Of a stretch of 64,000 bases of DNA, positions 18,889-27,200 are shown piece by piece. Made by a program: the position numbers and the translations under genes. Each line of letters begins with the position of its first letter. The first letter of the stretch is position 1. The stretch lies in assembly GCF_006716565.1 (NCBI RefSeq), contig NZ_VFPG01000001.1:682001-746000 (forward strand). The letters are read 5' to 3'. Source of the stretch: Nocardia bhagyanarayanae. Lineage in GTDB: Bacteria > Actinomycetota > Actinomycetes > Mycobacteriales > Mycobacteriaceae. Under the pieces are notes generated by a model. It did no database searches. It was not told the DNA's origin and was given only the letters and a program-made list of their open reading frames with translations.

Positions 18889-19807
18889 AGGCCAGCCGCA
18901 CGCCGGTCAGCTTGGCGGGGTTGGCGTGATCGTAAGTGCCCCAGACCAATCCGTCGCGCACCGTGAAGCCGACGACCCGCGCCGGATGCCAATCCTGTTC
19001 CTCGGTCTCCGAGTCCAAATTCATCACGAGCCCCAATTGCCCGTTCACCGTGGCGAATTCGTAGCGGGTCGCGGCCTGATCGGTGTCGCCAATGCCGTAC
19101 TTTCGCACCAGCCCCAGCATGAAGCGGGCGATCTTCTCCGCGCCGCCGACGATGTTCACCGCCGTGGAGGTGGTGCCGTTGGCGTCGCCGATGAGCACCG
19201 AATCCGGATGCAGCGCTTTGGCGACCGCGGCGACGTCGCCGGTGGACAGCGCCGCGAGCAAGCGACGAACGGCCGCCTCGTGCTCGTCGTCCGACACCGG
19301 GGCCGGTACACCCGCGACCGCCTTGCGCGCCCGAACAGCCAACTGCCGCGCGGCATCCGCGGAGACGCCGAGGATTTCGGCGATCTCGTCGAACGGCACC
19401 GACAACCCGTCGTGCAGCACGAACGCCACCCGCTGCGGCGGGGTGAGGGCGTCGAGCACGACCATCGCGGCCAACCGGTACTCCTGCCCGCGCACCACCG
19501 ACTCCAGCGGATCCGGCGTACTCGACGGCGTGACGCCGGTGACGATCGGCTCCGGCAACCATTGGCCCACATAGGTTTCCCGGCGCGTCGCCGCACTGCG
19601 CAAGTGATCCAAACAGATTCGGCTCACCACGGTGGTCAACCAGGCCCGCAGATCGTCGATCTCGGACTGGTGGGTCCCCGCCAACCGCAGAAAACTCTCC
19701 TGAACCGCGTCCTCGGCGTCGCCGACGCTGCCCGTCAGCCGGTAGGCGACGGAAAGCAAATGAGCTCGATGCGATTCGAACAAGTCGGCGAGAAGAGCGG
19801 CAACCAT
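18887..19807 (-). CDS. sigJ: ECF41-group sigma factor with SnoaL-like C-terminal domain (SigJ-like)
   Basis: A 306-residue ECF sigma factor. Sigma region 2 is at residues 10-75 (VAYRLTGSVGDAEDAVQESF), region 4 at 115-165 (helix-turn-helix FDEIAEILGVSADAARQLA). The linker carries WLPEP and the C-terminal SnoaL-like domain ends with NPAKL. Both motifs characterise ECF41/SigJ-type factors, in which the C-terminal domain takes the place of a separate anti-sigma factor. ATG at 19807 is 7 nt after TAGAAT (19815-19820), a leaderless start. ECF41 genes usually sit beside a carboxymuconolactone decarboxylase or oxidoreductase target; here an AhpD-like gene lies about 3 kb away. Confidence 0.87.
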   Translation of the reverse strand: MVAALLADLFESHRAHLLSVAYRLTGSVGDAEDAVQESFLRLAGTHQSEIDDLRAWLTTVVSRICLDHLRSAATRRETYVGQWLPEPIVTGVTPSSTPDPLESVVRGQEYRLAAMVVLDALTPPQRVAFVLHDGLSVPFDEIAEILGVSADAARQLAVRARKAVAGVPAPVSDDEHEAAVRRLLAALSTGDVAAVAKALHPDSVLIGDANGTTSTAVNIVGGAEKIARFMLGLVRKYGIGDTDQAATRYEFATVNGQLGLVMNLDSETEEQDWHPARVVGFTVRDGLVWGTYDHANPAKLTGVRLA

Positions 19808-19911
19808 CGGGCCGATTCTACGGTCCGCCCGGTCGGGCTATCACCGCGGTATCCATCCGGTCATCCGATAACCGGATGCCCCTGCCGACCCGTCCGTGTC
19901 ACGATGACCCG

Positions 19912-20511
19912 ATGGAGATCCGCACGCTCACGGACGGCGCGGTCTGGCTTTCCCCGCCCACCGCGGCCGATACCGATGTCATCATCGCCCGCTGCCAGGA
20001 CCCGTCCATCGGCGAGTGGACGACGATCCCGGTGCCCTACGGCCCGGAGGACGCCGAGAAATTCTTCGCCGACTTCGTCGTGCCCGGCTGGGCTGCGCGC
20101 AGCCCGACCTGGGCGCTGCGCCTCGCGGCGGACGGACCCGTCGCCGGCATGATCGGACTCGAGCAAAAGGACCCGAGCGCGTGCGAGATCGGTTTCTGGC
20201 TCGCCTCCGAGCACCGCGGCCGCGGCCATATGGCGCGCGCGGTGAAGCTGGTCTGCGAGTTCGGCTTCGCCGCCGACGGCATGGGACTCGCTCGGATCAG
20301 CTGGCGCGCGTTCGTCGGCAACTATTCGTCGGTGGCCGCCGTGCGCCGCAACGGCTTTCGCTACGAGGGCCTGGCCCGGCTCGGCGGATGGCAGCGCGGC
20401 GTCCGGCGCGACGAGTGGCTGGCGGCCCGCCTGCACAGCGATCCGCCCGGCCCGGTCGCCGATTGGCCCACGGAGTTCCCGGCGCTCGGCGAGACTGTTT
20501 CCCATGGGTGA
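19912..20511 (+). CDS. GNAT-family N-acetyltransferase (RimJ/RimL type)
   Basis: A 199-residue acetyltransferase. The acetyl-CoA site is in EIGFWLASEHRGRGHMARAV (R-x-x-G-x-G/A pattern), followed by WRAFVGNYSSVAAVRRNGF typical of RimJ/RimL-type enzymes acting on protein N-termini or small amines. The acceptor is unknown. ATG at 19912 fits the family N-terminus; the longer frame from 19876 has no support. The stop TGA shares one base with the ATG of the downstream methyltransferase, so the two are cotranscribed and coupled. Confidence 0.85.
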   Translation: MEIRTLTDGAVWLSPPTAADTDVIIARCQDPSIGEWTTIPVPYGPEDAEKFFADFVVPGWAARSPTWALRLAADGPVAGMIGLEQKDPSACEIGFWLASEHRGRGHMARAVKLVCEFGFAADGMGLARISWRAFVGNYSSVAAVRRNGFRYEGLARLGGWQRGVRRDEWLAARLHSDPPGPVADWPTEFPALGETVSHG

Positions 20512-21263
20512 TGACGGGATTCGCTGGTTCCTGGACGCGACGGCGCTCGGATCCGCCGATGATGCCTCGCGCGCCGAACATGCAAGGGCGGTCGGCCGTG
20601 GGTGACGCACGCTTTCCCTGGTTCGCCGACACGATGACGCTCGGGCGCGCGGATCGGGTGCTGGAGATCGGGCCCGGCGCGAGCCCGTCGCTGTCGCTGC
20701 TGGCCGAACGGGTGCCCGAGGGGCGCGTCATCGCGGTCGAGCGTTCCGCGACGGCGGTCGCCCGCGCCGCGGAACGGTTGCGCGCGGCCGGGCACGATCC
20801 GTCGGTCCACGGCGCGGCATCCGGCGAGGGCACGCCCGCTCGAAGCGCGTCGACAACTCGGACCGCGGCGCGCGGTGCATCGACAGGCCGCACCGCACCG
20901 CGCGAAGGCGCAGCGGCGCAGGGTGATCCGGGCCGCATCGGATTGGTACAGGCCGAACTGACGAAGCTGCGACCGGAACAGGTGCTCGACGACTTCGGGA
21001 TCGACGCCTTCGACAAGATCCTCGCGGTCAACGTCAACTTGTTCTGGACCAAGCGGCCCACCGCGGAGCTCGCGCTCATCGAACGGCTGTTGGCCCCCGG
21101 CGGCGGGCTCTACCTGTGCTACGGCTACGGCGACCCGGACGGCGCGTCCTCGTCACCGAAGCCGCCGCCCGGACGGCTCGGCGAGCACCTGACGGCCGCC
21201 GGGTTCACCGTGCGCACCGTCGCGTCCGGCGATCTGCTGTGCGTGATCGCCGCACTCGCTTAG
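20511..21263 (+). CDS. SAM-dependent methyltransferase-like protein with low-complexity insertion
   Basis: A 250-residue protein. Motif I is VLEIGPGASPSLSLLAE (about residues 50-66), with the acidic end of strand 2 in VIAVERS, motif II-like AFDKILAVNVNLFW near residue 172, and a final PGGGLYLCYGYGD strand. Between motif I and motif II lies a Ser/Thr/Ala/Arg-rich insertion (residues about 97-141) that normal class I methyltransferases lack. The substrate is unknown. The first 40 residues may be a mis-start; a later start would still keep motif I. Coupled by a 1-base overlap (TGATG) to the acetyltransferase. Confidence 0.75.
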   Translation: MTGFAGSWTRRRSDPPMMPRAPNMQGRSAVGDARFPWFADTMTLGRADRVLEIGPGASPSLSLLAERVPEGRVIAVERSATAVARAAERLRAAGHDPSVHGAASGEGTPARSASTTRTAARGASTGRTAPREGAAAQGDPGRIGLVQAELTKLRPEQVLDDFGIDAFDKILAVNVNLFWTKRPTAELALIERLLAPGGGLYLCYGYGDPDGASSSPKPPPGRLGEHLTAAGFTVRTVASGDLLCVIAALA

Positions 21264-21279
21264 TCCCCACACCGTTCCC

Positions 21280-21312
21280 ACGCCTCACAGACCCGTCCTG
21301 CCTGTGAGGCGT
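21280..21312. terminator. Bidirectional terminator, 11-bp stem
   Basis: ACGCCTCACAG (21280-21290) pairs perfectly with CTGTGAGGCGT (21302-21312) around an 11-nt loop, between the convergent methyltransferase and DAHP synthase genes. Confidence 0.8.
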
Positions 21313-21326
21313 CGAAAGGATGTGTG

Positions 21327-22418
21327 TCAGCCCGCGCGGCGCTGGGCGACGGCGTCGGCGAGGCGGTCGAGCTGGGCGGCGGTGGTGGACCAGTCGATGC
21401 AGGCGTCGGTGATGGACTGGCCGTAGGTGAGGTCCGCAGCGCGGCCGAGGGTGAGGTCCTGACGACCCGCGACCAGGAAGCTCTCCAGCATCACGCCGAC
21501 GACGCTGCGCTCGCCACCGGCGATGCGCTCGGCGATGTCGGTGACCACGTCGACCTGCTTGTTGTGGTCCTTGTTGCTGTTGCCGTGGCTGGCGTCGACC
21601 ACGATGCGCTCCGGCAGGCCCGCCTTCTCCAGGCGCAGGCAGGCCTCGGCGACGGAGGCCGCGTCGAAGTTCGGGCCGGTGCTGCCGCCGCGCAGGATCA
21701 CGTGGCAGTCGGGGTTGCCGGTGGTGCGGATCAGCGCGGAGCGGCCGTCGAGGTCGGTGCCGGGGAAGACGTGGCTGGCCGCCGCGGCGCGCACGCCGTC
21801 CACGGCCACCTGCACGTCGCCGTCGGTGCCGTTCTTGATGCCGACCGGCATGGACAGCGCGCTGCTCAGCTGGCGGTGCACCTGGCTGGCCGCGGTGCGC
21901 GCGCCGATCGCGCCGTAGGAGACCAGGTCCGCGATGTACTGCGGGGTGATCGGGTCGAGGAACTCGCAGGCCACCGGCAGGCCGAGGGCGGTGATGTCGA
22001 CGAGCACCTTGCGACCGATGCCGAGACCGGTGTTGACGTCGAACGAGCCGTCCAGGTGCGGGTCGTTGATCAGGCCCTTCCAGCCCAGGCTGGTGCGCGG
22101 CTTCTCGAAGTAGACCCGCATCACCACGTGCAGCCGGTCGCTCAGCTCGGCGGCCTTCTCGGCCAGCCGCCGCGCGTAGTCCAGCGCCGCCGCGGGGTCG
22201 TGCACGGAACACGGGCCGACGATCACCATCAGGCGGTCGTCGGCGCCGTCGAGCACGTCCACCGTGGCCTTGCGGCCCGCGCGGACGGTGTCGGCCAGCG
22301 GATCGCTGATCGGGTGCACCATGCGCACTTCGGCCGGCGAGCGTAACGGGCTCACGGACAGGGTGCGCTGGTCGTCGAGATCGGAATGCCGCGCGTCGAC
22401 GTCGGCTGCGGTTGTCAT
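21327..22418 (-). CDS. aroF: 3-deoxy-7-phosphoheptulonate (DAHP) synthase, class I (AroF/G type)
   Basis: Condenses phosphoenolpyruvate and erythrose 4-phosphate, the first step of the shikimate pathway. The 363-residue product has class I signatures: IVGPCSVHDP, MRVYFEKPRTSLGWKGL, GARTAASQVHRQL, VDASHGNSNKDH (metal and PEP binding) and ESFLVAGRQ near the end. I chose ATG at 22418, preceded by AAGGAACC. The 155-nt upstream region encodes a leaderless aromatic-codon-rich leader peptide (22503-22574), so synthesis is very likely attenuated by aromatic amino acid supply. Many related bacteria also have a class II enzyme elsewhere; this would then be the second, regulated isozyme. Confidence 0.93.
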   Translation of the reverse strand: MTTAADVDARHSDLDDQRTLSVSPLRSPAEVRMVHPISDPLADTVRAGRKATVDVLDGADDRLMVIVGPCSVHDPAAALDYARRLAEKAAELSDRLHVVMRVYFEKPRTSLGWKGLINDPHLDGSFDVNTGLGIGRKVLVDITALGLPVACEFLDPITPQYIADLVSYGAIGARTAASQVHRQLSSALSMPVGIKNGTDGDVQVAVDGVRAAAASHVFPGTDLDGRSALIRTTGNPDCHVILRGGSTGPNFDAASVAEACLRLEKAGLPERIVVDASHGNSNKDHNKQVDVVTDIAERIAGGERSVVGVMLESFLVAGRQDLTLGRAADLTYGQSITDACIDWSTTAAQLDRLADAVAQRRAG

Positions 22419-22422
22419 TTGT

Positions 22423-22451
22423 GTGGGTTCCTTTTCTTCAGGCCGACCCAC
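22423..22451 (-). promoter_or_regulatory. Hairpin next to the aroF Shine-Dalgarno
   Basis: On the minus strand GTGGGT (22451-22446) can pair with ACCCAC (22428-22423), leaving the AAGGA Shine-Dalgarno at the edge of the loop. The same nonamer GTGGGTCGG also occurs inside the leader peptide (22534-22526), so the ACCCAC beside the Shine-Dalgarno could pair with either copy, an obvious basis for a switch. A second hairpin, GAGCCGG/CCGGCTC (22468-22489), lies between them. Confidence 0.4.
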
Positions 22452-22502
22452 GGACATGAATACCGTCGAGCCGGTCCATCATCCGGCTCGGGGTGGAAGA
22501 AG

Positions 22503-22574
22503 TCAGCGCATGTGGTTGCCGCAGACCGACCCACCCAGGGCCGGCTTGCTAAACCAGAAATACGCGCGCTGCAC
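22503..22574 (-). CDS. Aromatic leader peptide controlling aroF (AroR-like, 23 aa)
   Basis: GTG at 22574 opens a 23-codon frame ending TGA at 22503. Residues 5-8 are Tyr-Phe-Trp-Phe, all three aromatic amino acids in a row, an arrangement expected only by selection. GTG is exactly 7 nt after TACAGT (22582-22587), so the message is probably leaderless and begins with this codon; an in-frame GTG at 22583 is less likely because it would overlap the -10. Ribosome stalling at YFWF when charged aromatic tRNAs are scarce should change folding of the downstream RNA. Corynebacterium glutamicum has a known analogue, aroR upstream of aroF, with a run of Phe codons. Confidence 0.82.
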   Translation of the reverse strand: MQRAYFWFSKPALGGSVCGNHMR

Positions 22575-22581
22575 GTCGGTC

Positions 22582-22587
22582 ACTGTA
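22582..22587 (-). promoter_or_regulatory. -10 box TACAGT of the aro leader transcript
   Basis: TACAGT on the minus strand lies 7 nt before the leader-peptide GTG, placing the transcription start on or next to that codon. No convincing -35 is visible, as is usual for this class of promoters. Confidence 0.6.
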
Positions 22588-22695
22588 CCAGCCGTTGGCA
22601 GCCGGGTGACGCAGGGGCCAACTTCCATGATCGAGACGGCGTCGGTCGTCACATCGATACTCGTCGGCTACCGACTCCTGCGGCCAGGAACGTGA

Positions 22696-23169
22696 TCAGC
22701 TCCACTGGCCCGGCTGGTACCCGCCCGCGGGGGTGCCCGTGATGACGTTCATCCGGTTCCAGACGTTGATCAGTGCGATGAGCGAGACGAGCGCGGCGAT
22801 CTGGTCGGTGTCGTAGTGCTTGCGCACCTGGGCCCAGGTCTCCTCGCATACGCCGGTGTGCGCGTCGGCGAGCCGGGTGCCTTCCTCGGTGAGGGCCAGC
22901 GCGGCCCGCTCCGCCTCGGTGAACACGGTGGCGTCGCGCCACGCGGCCACCAGATTCAGCCGCACCTGATCCTCGCCCGCGTGCAGGGCGTCCTTGCTGT
23001 GCATGTCGGTGCAGAAGCCGCAACCGTTGATCTGGCTGGCCCGCAGCTTGACCAGCTCCTGAGTCGCGCGGGGGAGGGTGGACTGCTCGACGACCAACCC
23101 CGCGTTGCCGACGCGCTTGGCGAACTTCGCGCCGATCTCGGTGCCGTAGTAGTCGAAACGCGCTTCCAT
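22696..23169 (-). CDS. AhpD-like carboxymuconolactone decarboxylase family protein
   Basis: A 157-residue all-helical protein. The redox motif CGFC lies in ASQINGCGFCTDMHSKDA, matching the ExxxxxxCxxC-x3-H pattern of AhpD-type alkylhydroperoxidases. Members reduce peroxides or serve as thiol-disulfide partners. The Shine-Dalgarno is AGGGG 6 nt before the ATG. It may be a target of the ECF41-type sigma factor nearby (18887-19807), since such factors commonly control this protein family in other actinobacteria; here the genes are not adjacent, so this is inference only. Confidence 0.85.
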   Translation of the reverse strand: MEARFDYYGTEIGAKFAKRVGNAGLVVEQSTLPRATQELVKLRASQINGCGFCTDMHSKDALHAGEDQVRLNLVAAWRDATVFTEAERAALALTEEGTRLADAHTGVCEETWAQVRKHYDTDQIAALVSLIALINVWNRMNVITGTPAGGYQPGQWS

Positions 23170-23341
23170 GGTGTGCCCCTCGGGTTCTCGGATCGTCGCT
23201 CCGGCGGGCGCCGCAGCGTATACCGATATGACGGCCCACCGCCCCGAGGTGTGACATCGCCCGTCGTGAGCCCGGTCACGAGGTAGAACGCATATGGATC
23301 GGGCCGCCCGGGGCGCGGGCGGACGCTCAGGCGAGAAACCG

Positions 23342-24220
23342 TCAGGAGAACGAGTAGGTGACGCCCGTGAGCTTCTCCGACAACTCCCACAGCCCCCTGG
23401 CCACGGCCTCGTCGCGGGATTGTTTGGTCGAACCCGAGGTGCCCGGGTAGCCGCGCATGCCCGCCAGCCCGGTGGGTCCGTAGAACGCGCCCGGCTCGAT
23501 CGGCGTGACGGTGGCGGCGTAAAGCTCTGGCAGCGCGCCCATTTCGGCGCTCTGCGCGAACAGCCGGTTGCCGATCGACATGAGCGGGTCGAGCAGCGAC
23601 TCGGTGTGCGACTGCAATTCGGTCGCGGCGTAGCCGGGGTGCGCGGCCACCGAGATCTTGCCGGATCCGGCGGCGGTCAGCTTGCGCTGCAACTCGTAGG
23701 CGAACATCAGGTTGGCCAGCTTGGCCTGACCGTAGGCGGCCCAGCGCTGGTATTTCCTACGCTCCCAGTTCAAGTCGTCCAGGTCGATCCTGCCGATGGC
23801 GTGCGCGCCGCTGGACACCGTGACCACCCGGTCCGAGATCTTGTCCAGCAGTAGGCCGGTCAGCGCGAAGTGGCCGAGATGGTTGGTGCCGATCTGCATC
23901 TCGAAGCCGTCTTTGGTGCGCCCTTCCGGCACGGCCATGACGCCCGCGTTGTTGATCAGCACGTCGACCCGGTCCACCGATTCGGCGAACTCGCGCACCG
24001 AGGAGAGATCGGCCAGATCGAGCGCGCGCACGGTGGCGCGCTCGCCGAGATCGGCGGCGACTTGCTCACCCTTGGCGACGTTGCGGCAGGCCAGCACCAC
24101 ATCGGCCCCCGCCCCGGCGAGCGCGCGCGCCGCCACCGCGCCCAAGCCGCTGTTCGCGCCGGTGACGATGAACGTCCGGCCGGTCTGATCGGGGATGTTC
24201 GAGGCGTCCCAACGGGTCAT
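23342..24220 (-). CDS. Short-chain dehydrogenase/reductase (protochlorophyllide-reductase-like SDR)
   Basis: A 292-residue NAD(P)-dependent oxidoreductase. The cofactor site is TGANSGLG near residue 18, the NNAGVM motif near residue 90, and the active-site triad SSGAH and YGQAK near residues 140 and 167. The PGYAATELQ stretch after it fits the retinol-dehydrogenase-like SDR group. The substrate is unknown. ATG at 24220 lies 7 nt after TAAACT (24228-24233, minus strand), so it is transcribed separately from the NRPS gene upstream on the same strand. There is no evidence that it belongs to siderophore synthesis. Confidence 0.85.
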   Translation of the reverse strand: MTRWDASNIPDQTGRTFIVTGANSGLGAVAARALAGAGADVVLACRNVAKGEQVAADLGERATVRALDLADLSSVREFAESVDRVDVLINNAGVMAVPEGRTKDGFEMQIGTNHLGHFALTGLLLDKISDRVVTVSSGAHAIGRIDLDDLNWERRKYQRWAAYGQAKLANLMFAYELQRKLTAAGSGKISVAAHPGYAATELQSHTESLLDPLMSIGNRLFAQSAEMGALPELYAATVTPIEPGAFYGPTGLAGMRGYPGTSGSTKQSRDEAVARGLWELSEKLTGVTYSFS

Positions 24221-24288
24221 GCCGGGAAGTTTAGTCCTGGAAGCGCGACCCGTCGCCCCGATCGAAATCGAGGCGACGGGAAACCAGG

Positions 24289-27200
24289 TCAGGCCTGCGC
24301 CAGGATCTCCTCGTCGGTCATGGCCGCGACCTCCAGATACAGCTTGGCGACCTCGTCCAGCCGGTCCGGGGTGCCCGCCTCGGCCTCCTTCGCGAGCAAG
24401 CGCTCGGCCAGACCCGCCACCGTCCGGCCGACGAGGATGTCCGCGACCAGCGCGTGCTCCGCGTCGAGCCATTCGCGGACACGGGCGATCGCCGTGGTCG
24501 CGAGCACCGAGTCGCCGCCGAGCCCGAAGAAGTCGTCGTGCACGCCCAGCCGCGGCACGCCGAGCACCTCGGCGACGATCGCCGCGAGCGCCGACTCCAG
24601 CGGCGTGCGCGGCGCGAGGTCCGCGGTGTCCTGCGCCGAGGGCTCGAGCAGCGCGACGACCGCGCGGCGGTCGAGTTTGCCGTTGTCGGTGAGCGGCATG
24701 TCGTCCAGCAGTTCGATGCGAGTCGGAATCATGTAGCCGGGCAACAGATCCGAGATCACGCCGACCAGATCCACGGTGCTGCCCGGGAATCCGGCCACGG
24801 CCGCGACCAGCTTCGGCGCGCCCGTTCCGACCACGGCCGCGACCGCGTGCCGGACGCCCGGCGCCGCGCGCAGCGCGCTCTCCACCTCGCCGAGTTCCAC
24901 GCGGTAGCCGCGGATCTGGACCTGGTGGTCGGCGCGGCCGAGGAATTCGATCGTGCCGTCGGGCCAGTAGCGGGCCATGTCGCCGGTGCGGTACCAGCGG
25001 ATGTCGTCGTGCGTCACGAACCGCTCGGCGGTGCGCTCGGGATCGTTGCGATAGCCCGCGGCGACATTCGCGCCGCCGACCCAGAACTCGCCGGGCACCC
25101 AGTCCGGGCAGTCGCGTCCCGCCGAATTCACCACGCGGCAGCGCACATTGCGCAGCGGAACGCCGAACGGCACCGTCGTCCAGTGCGCTGGCGGATCGCT
25201 CACCTCGCAAATGGTGTTGTGGATGGACGTCTCGGTCGCGCCGCCGAGGCCGGAGAAGCGGCAGCCGGGCACCTGCGCGGCGAGCCTGCGCGCGAGATCG
25301 GCGCCGACCCAGTCGCCGCCGAGGGTCACCGCGCGCAGCGAGTCGCCCAGCTCGTCGCCGCCGATCTCCAGGATCATGTCGAGCATGCTCGGCACGCAGT
25401 TGAGGATGGTCACCCCGAAGTGCCGCAGCAGCTCGACCCAGGTCGTCGCCTCCTCGCGCTGCCGTGGGTTCAGCGCGACGACGGACCCGCCCACCGAGAA
25501 CATGCCGAAGATGTCGTAGACCGAGGCGTCGAACTCGAGCGCGGAAAGGCCGAGTACCCGGTCACCGGGACCGACCTCGAACCATTCGTTCACGGCGTCG
25601 ATGGTGTTCATCGGGCCGCTGTGCGGCAGGTCGACGCCCTTGGGCACGCCGGTCGAACCCGAGGTGAACAGCACGTAGGCGATGGCGGAGGTATCCGGGA
25701 TCACCGGCGCGGCAAGCGGGTTCGGATGCTGTCTGGCCTGCGCGATGGGTAGGCAGGCGATCTCGGGACGGCCCATGTCGGCACCGTCGACGGTGAGCGC
25801 GGCCACCACCTCACCGGTGCGCAGGATCTCCGCGCGCCTGCCCACCGGCTGGTCGAAGCCGATCGGCACGTAGGTCGCGCCCGCGGCGAGCACGCCGAGC
25901 ACCGCGAGGATCTGATCCGGCCCCTTCGGCAACTGCACCGCGACCGTATCGCCCTGCCGCACACCCTGATCCCGCAGCGCACCGGCGACGGCCAGCGCCT
26001 GCGCGGCCAGTTCGCCGTAGCTCCACCCGCCGTCGACGCCGTCGGTCTGCCACAGCACCGCGGGCGCGTCGGGCGTCGCCGCGGCGTGCTGGAAGAAGCC
26101 CTCGTGCAGCGCGCGGCCGGTAACCGGTCCGTCGGTCGCGTTCACCTGCGCGCGTACGGTGGCCTGTGCGAGCGGAAGACGCACCGCCGCCTCGGCGTTC
26201 CACCCGGCCTCGCCCGCGCCCAGCCGCGCGATGGCGTCGGTGTAGCTGGTGAACATGGCGTCGATCACGCCCTCGGGGAAGGCGGATTCGCGCACGTCCC
26301 AGTTCAGCAACAGGCCGCCGCGCACCTCGGTGACCTGCGCGTCGAGCAGCACCTGCGGGCCCTGCGAGATGATCCAGACCGGCTCGCCGAACGTCTCGGT
26401 CGCCGAATCGGCGAACAGCTCGCCGAGGTTGAGCGCACTGGTGTAGACGATCGGCGCGAGCACCGGCTCGCCGCGATGGCGACCCAGGTCGCGCAGCACC
26501 TCGAGACCGGAATAGGCGGTGTGCGCGCCGCTTTCGTGCATCGAGCGCTGCAACGCCCGCGCCCGGTCGGCGACCGTCATGTCCGCGCTGACGTCCACCT
26601 CGAGCATGATCGACGACGTGAAATCGCCGATGACACGGTCGATGCCGGGATGCACCGGCTCGCGGTGGAACAGCGGCACGTTCAGCAGGAAGCGGCTCTG
26701 CGCGGACCAGCCGCCGATGGTCTCGGCGAACACGGCCGCCAGCGCCATGGCCGGGGTGATGCCGCGCGCGTGCGCGGCGTCCAGCAGCCGCTGCTTGGCC
26801 TCCGGCTCGAGCCAGTGGTTGTAGCGGACGGTCCGGTGCGGGTCGGCGCGCTCGCTGACCGGAATGGTCGGCAGCTCGGGCGAACCGGGCAGTCGCGGCA
26901 GCCGTTCCTGCCACCACTGCTTGTCGCGCTCCCGCGCGGCCGCGTCGATCTGGCGTTCGGTGCGGTAGCGGCGGTAGCTGTAGGTCTCGGCGGGCAGCGA
27001 CCCGCCGTGGTAGAGCTCGGCCAGGTCGGAGATCAGGACGCGGTAGCTCATGGCGTCGCCGGCGAGCATGTCGACGTCGAGGTGCAGGCGGGTGCGGTCG
27101 TCGGCGAGCAGGCTCAGTGTCACGTCGAGGACCTGCCCGGCCTCGATGTCGAGGCGCTGATGGGTCTTGTCGTCCCGCAGGCGTTCCAGCTCGGCGGCCG

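Noticed and set aside
24221..25210. Extended frame joining the SDR gene to upstream NRPS sequence
   Set aside because: The extension is an antisense-like shadow in another frame of the NRPS C-terminus; TAAACT plus ATG at 24220 gives a clean start.
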